From contig NZ_JAMOIM010000002.1 of NCBI RefSeq assembly GCF_026130545.1, forward strand, positions 124,001 to 188,000: a DNA stretch of 64,000 nucleotides, in the 5' to 3' direction. The notes beneath the pieces were generated by a model. The model made no database searches. It was not told where the DNA came from and saw nothing but the letters and a program-made list of their open reading frames with translations. The stretch is from Lichenifustis flavocetrariae (GTDB lineage: Bacteria; Pseudomonadota; Alphaproteobacteria; Rhizobiales; Beijerinckiaceae). Position 1 is the stretch's first letter. Each line of letters opens with the position of its first letter. Shown here piece after piece: positions 61,316 to 64,000 of this stretch. The translations under genes were made by a program, and so were the position numbers.

Positions 61316-64000
61316 ATGGATGCGGTTGCGACCCCAAGCCTCGGCGCCACAGCCGGCGTCGACGCGAAAAATCAACCGCTGATCGAGGACATCCGGCTGC
61401 TCGGGACGATGCTCGGCGACATCATCCGGGAGCAGGAAGGGCCCGCCGCCTTCGAACTGGTCGAGACCATCCGGCGCTACAGCGTCGCGCATCAGCGCAC
61501 GGCGGATGCGGCCGCCGGCCACGCCCTCGAACTGCTTCTGAGGGGCCTGACCCCGTCGCAGGCCGTCTCCGTGGTCCGCGCCTTCACGTATTTCTCACAT
61601 TTGACGAATATCGCGGAAGACCGTCACCACGTGCGCCGGCGGGCGCTTCACGACCGCGAAAATCCGGATGGGAGCCTGCCGCAAGCCGGAAGCCTTGCGC
61701 GCGCCTTCCAGCGCTTTGCTGAGGCAGGGATCGGCAAGGACGCCGTGGTGGCCGCGCTGGAGCACGCCTGGGTGTCCCCGGTGCTGACCGCACACCCGAC
61801 CGAAGTCCAGCGCAAGAGCCTGCTCGACGCGGAACTCGCGATCGCCGAACTTCTGGCCGAGCGGGACACGCTGTACAATGCCAGGGAACGCGCCGTAAAC
61901 GAAAACCTCATCAGGACCCGGATCGTCCAACTTTGGCAGACGCGTCTGCTCCGCTTCCGCAAGCTGACCGTGCGGGACGAGATCGAGAACGCCCTGAGCT
62001 ACTACCGCACGACCTTTCTGCGGGAAATCCCCAAGCTCTATGCGGAACTCGAACATCTCGTCGGCCAGCCCGTCGCGCCCTTCTTCCGCATGGGGAATTG
62101 GATCGGCGGCGATCGCGACGGCAACCCGAACGTGAACGCGGAAACCCTCGACGTCGCGGTGCGGCGGCAATGCGAGACAGCCCTCACCTATTACCTGGAA
62201 GAATTGCATCATCTCGGCGCGGAATTGTCGCTGTCGCGGATGCTGGTCGGCTGTTCGGAGGAGGTCGATGCGCTCGCAAGCGCGTCTAAGGATTCGAGCG
62301 CCCACCGGGAGGACGAGCCCTACCGTCGGGCCACGCTCGGCGTTTATGGCCGGCTCGCGGCGACGCTGAAGTCGCTGACCGGCGCCATTGCGCCGCACAC
62401 GAGCGCGACGCCTTTTGCCCCTTATGAAGACTCGATCTCCCTTCTGAGCGATCTGCGGATCATCGAATCGTCCTTGGACGCGCATCATGCTGCGGCCGTT
62501 GCCGGGTTGCGGCTGCGTCCGCTCATCCGCGCCGTGGAGGTCTTCGGCTTCCACCTGGCGACGGTCGACTTGCGGCAGAGTTCCGATCGTCACGAGGAGG
62601 TGTTGGTCGAGCTCTTCGCCCAGGCCGGGGTCGAGGAAGACTATTCCGCTCTCGATGAACAGGCCAAGCAGTCCCTCCTGCTGAAGGTCCTTGGCGACCC
62701 ACGCCCACTCAGGCTGCCTTTCGCGACCTATTCGGAGCGAACCCAAGGCGAGTTCGACATTTTCCTCAAGGCGCGCGACATGCGCCGCGCCTTCGGTCCT
62801 GACACCATCCGCCACTACATCATCAGCCACACCGAAACGGTCAGCGACCTTCTTGAGGTCTTGCTGCTGCAGAAGGAATTCGGCCTGCTGCACGGCAATG
62901 TGAGCGCCGACGAGGGGAACAGCAGCAGGGCCGAACTCATCGTCTCTCCCCTGTTCGAGACCATCGCGGACCTGCGCAATGCCGAACCCATCATGCGGGC
63001 CTTCTACGGCCTGCCGGGCATTCTCGGCCTCATCGAGCGCTCCGGCGCCGAGCAGGACATCATGCTCGGCTACTCCGACAGCAACAAGGATGGCGGCTTC
63101 TTCACGAGTTCCTGGGAGCTCTATCGTGGTTCGACCGCTCTGGTGCGCTTCTTCGACCAGATGCCAAAGATCACCCTGCGGCTGTTCCATGGTCGCGGCG
63201 GCGTCGTCGGGCGCGGCGGTGGTCCGAGCTATCAGGCGATCCTGGCGCAGCCGCCCGGGACCGTCAAAGGCCAGATCCGCCTGACCGAACAAGGCGAGGT
63301 TATTTCAAGCAAATACGCCAATGCGGATATCGGCCGCCGCAACCTGGAGACGCTGATGGCCGCGAGCCTTGAGGCCACGCTCCTGTCCGGCAAGGAGGTG
63401 CCGCCAGACGCGTTTTTGGACGCTGCGGCAACGCTGTCGGCTAACAGCATGGCGGCGTACCGGGCCGTCGTTTACGACATGCCGGGCTTCACCGACTATT
63501 TCTTCTCCGCGACGCCGATCTCGGAAATCGCCGAACTCAACATCGGGTCGCGGCCCGCATCGCGGAAAGCAAACCGACGGATCGAAGACCTTCGCGCCAT
63601 TCCATGGAGTTTCTCCTGGGGCCAGAGCCGGGTCACCCTGCCGGGCTGGTTCGGCTTCGGATCAAGCGTGGCGGCCTTCCTCGATCAGAATCCCGATGGC
63701 TTGGCGTTGCTTCAGCGCATGCATCGCGAGTGGCCATTCTTCACCACGCTTCTGTCGAACATGGACATGGTGCTGGCCAAGGCCGACCGGTCAGTCGCGC
63801 GGCGCTACGCCGAACTCGTGCCTGATCGCGCCCTGGCCAACCGCATTTTCCAGGCCATCGAAAAGGAGTGGGACAGTACCGTCTGGGCGCTCGACCAGAT
63901 CACGGGCTCGACCGAGCGTCTCGCCGAGAATCCGAGCCTCGCCCGTTCCATCGCCCATCGCTTCCCCTATATCACGCCGCTCAATCACCTGCAGGTCGAC
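61316..64000 (+). CDS. ppc: Phosphoenolpyruvate carboxylase, 3' end outside window
   Basis: The visible 895 residues are PEP carboxylase, which makes oxaloacetate from PEP and bicarbonate. The catalytic His160 is in [26 protein letters not shown] is the active-site loop, [17 protein letters not shown] and [20 protein letters not shown] are the PEP-binding blocks, and [12 protein letters not shown] is also conserved. The ATG at 61316 starts the family N-terminus. The frame is still open at 64000, so the last residues are missing. It is a single anaplerotic gene, with no neighbours of the same pathway in view. Confidence 0.96.
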   Translation, partial: MDAVATPSLGATAGVDAKNQPLIEDIRLLGTMLGDIIREQEGPAAFELVETIRRYSVAHQRTADAAAGHALELLLRGLTPSQAVSVVRAFTYFSHLTNIAEDRHHVRRRALHDRENPDGSLPQAGSLARAFQRFAEAGIGKDAVVAALEHAWVSPVLTAHPTEVQRKSLLDAELAIAELLAERDTLYNARERAVNENLIRTRIVQLWQTRLLRFRKLTVRDEIENALSYYRTTFLREIPKLYAELEHLVGQPVAPFFRMGNWIGGDRDGNPNVNAETLDVAVRRQCETALTYYLEELHHLGAELSLSRMLVGCSEEVDALASASKDSSAHREDEPYRRATLGVYGRLAATLKSLTGAIAPHTSATPFAPYEDSISLLSDLRIIESSLDAHHAAAVAGLRLRPLIRAVEVFGFHLATVDLRQSSDRHEEVLVELFAQAGVEEDYSALDEQAKQSLLLKVLGDPRPLRLPFATYSERTQGEFDIFLKARDMRRAFGPDTIRHYIISHTETVSDLLEVLLLQKEFGLLHGNVSADEGNSSRAELIVSPLFETIADLRNAEPIMRAFYGLPGILGLIERSGAEQDIMLGYSDSNKDGGFFTSSWELYRGSTALVRFFDQMPKITLRLFHGRGGVVGRGGGPSYQAILAQPPGTVKGQIRLTEQGEVISSKYANADIGRRNLETLMAASLEATLLSGKEVPPDAFLDAAATLSANSMAAYRAVVYDMPGFTDYFFSATPISEIAELNIGSRPASRKANRRIEDLRAIPWSFSWGQSRVTLPGWFGFGSSVAAFLDQNPDGLALLQRMHREWPFFTTLLSNMDMVLAKADRSVARRYAELVPDRALANRIFQAIEKEWDSTVWALDQITGSTERLAENPSLARSIAHRFPYITPLNHLQVD

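Noticed and set aside
61595-63292. Long minus-strand open frame over ppc
   Set aside because: It is the antisense shadow of a clear PEP carboxylase; its protein is rich in Arg, Asp and His and has no recognisable domain.
1-64000. CRISPR arrays, insertion sequences, rRNA, prophage
   Set aside because: No regular repeat-spacer arrays, transposase or integrase domains, or rRNA sequences were seen on either strand by reading.

Overview
The window is GC-rich chromosomal DNA from an alphaproteobacterium, most likely of the order Hyphomicrobiales (Rhizobiales). The signs are a MipZ-type division ATPase, an ATP12 chaperone, a DUF3126 protein, EcsC, UPF0280 and AA_synth families, and many coupled genes with ATGA/GTGA overlaps. 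I see no insertion sequence, prophage, CRISPR array or rRNA. The two end genes run off the window (a CgeB-like glycosyltransferase on the left, phosphoenolpyruvate carboxylase on the right).

Region by region. 1-7.65 kb: a glycan/inositol cassette with three coupled CgeB-like glycosyltransferases and a UDP-xylose-synthase-like epimerase on +. Facing them on - are a myo-inositol-1-phosphate synthase, a histidine phosphatase, a methyltransferase and a small glycoside hydrolase whose TIM-barrel segments are in permuted order. 7.8-13.1 kb: a YdeP-type molybdopterin oxidoreductase, a collagen-like lipoprotein, a cupin, a glutathione S-transferase remnant beside tRNA-Leu, and lipB. 13.1-23 kb: housekeeping and conserved genes (gamma-glutamylcyclotransferase, ATP12, RluA-type pseudouridine synthase, TPR protein, EcsC), tRNA-Cys and tRNA-Asn, an OhrR-like regulator that has lost its redox cysteine, and a soluble double-PAS chemotaxis receptor.

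23.3-37.1 kb: the most coherent catabolic locus. NicA/NicB-like nicotinate hydroxylase genes (+) lie opposite a long minus-strand operon encoding 6-hydroxynicotinate reductase, UPF0280, two AA_synth (DUF1185) paralogues, a branched-chain-type ABC importer with fused LivH-LivM permease, and a MarR regulator. Both operons carry the same near-palindromic site (GTTCGTnnACAAACGA) directly after their predicted -10 elements. I infer import of nicotinate or a similar N-heterocycle, Mo-dependent hydroxylation, ferredoxin-dependent ring reduction, and ring opening by a step not yet assigned.

37-64 kb: four GNAT acetyltransferases, agmatine deiminase, msrB, a VPLPA-CTERM-type surface protein, an ABC-F ATPase, an EmrRAB-type efflux operon, a bile-acid/sodium symporter family protein, ndk, a PotABCD-like polyamine importer, a lone peptide-type binding protein, a tandem DUF3126 protein, cysE, an alpha/beta hydrolase, an FAD monooxygenase, mipZ, a zinc-ribbon metallopeptidase and ppc.
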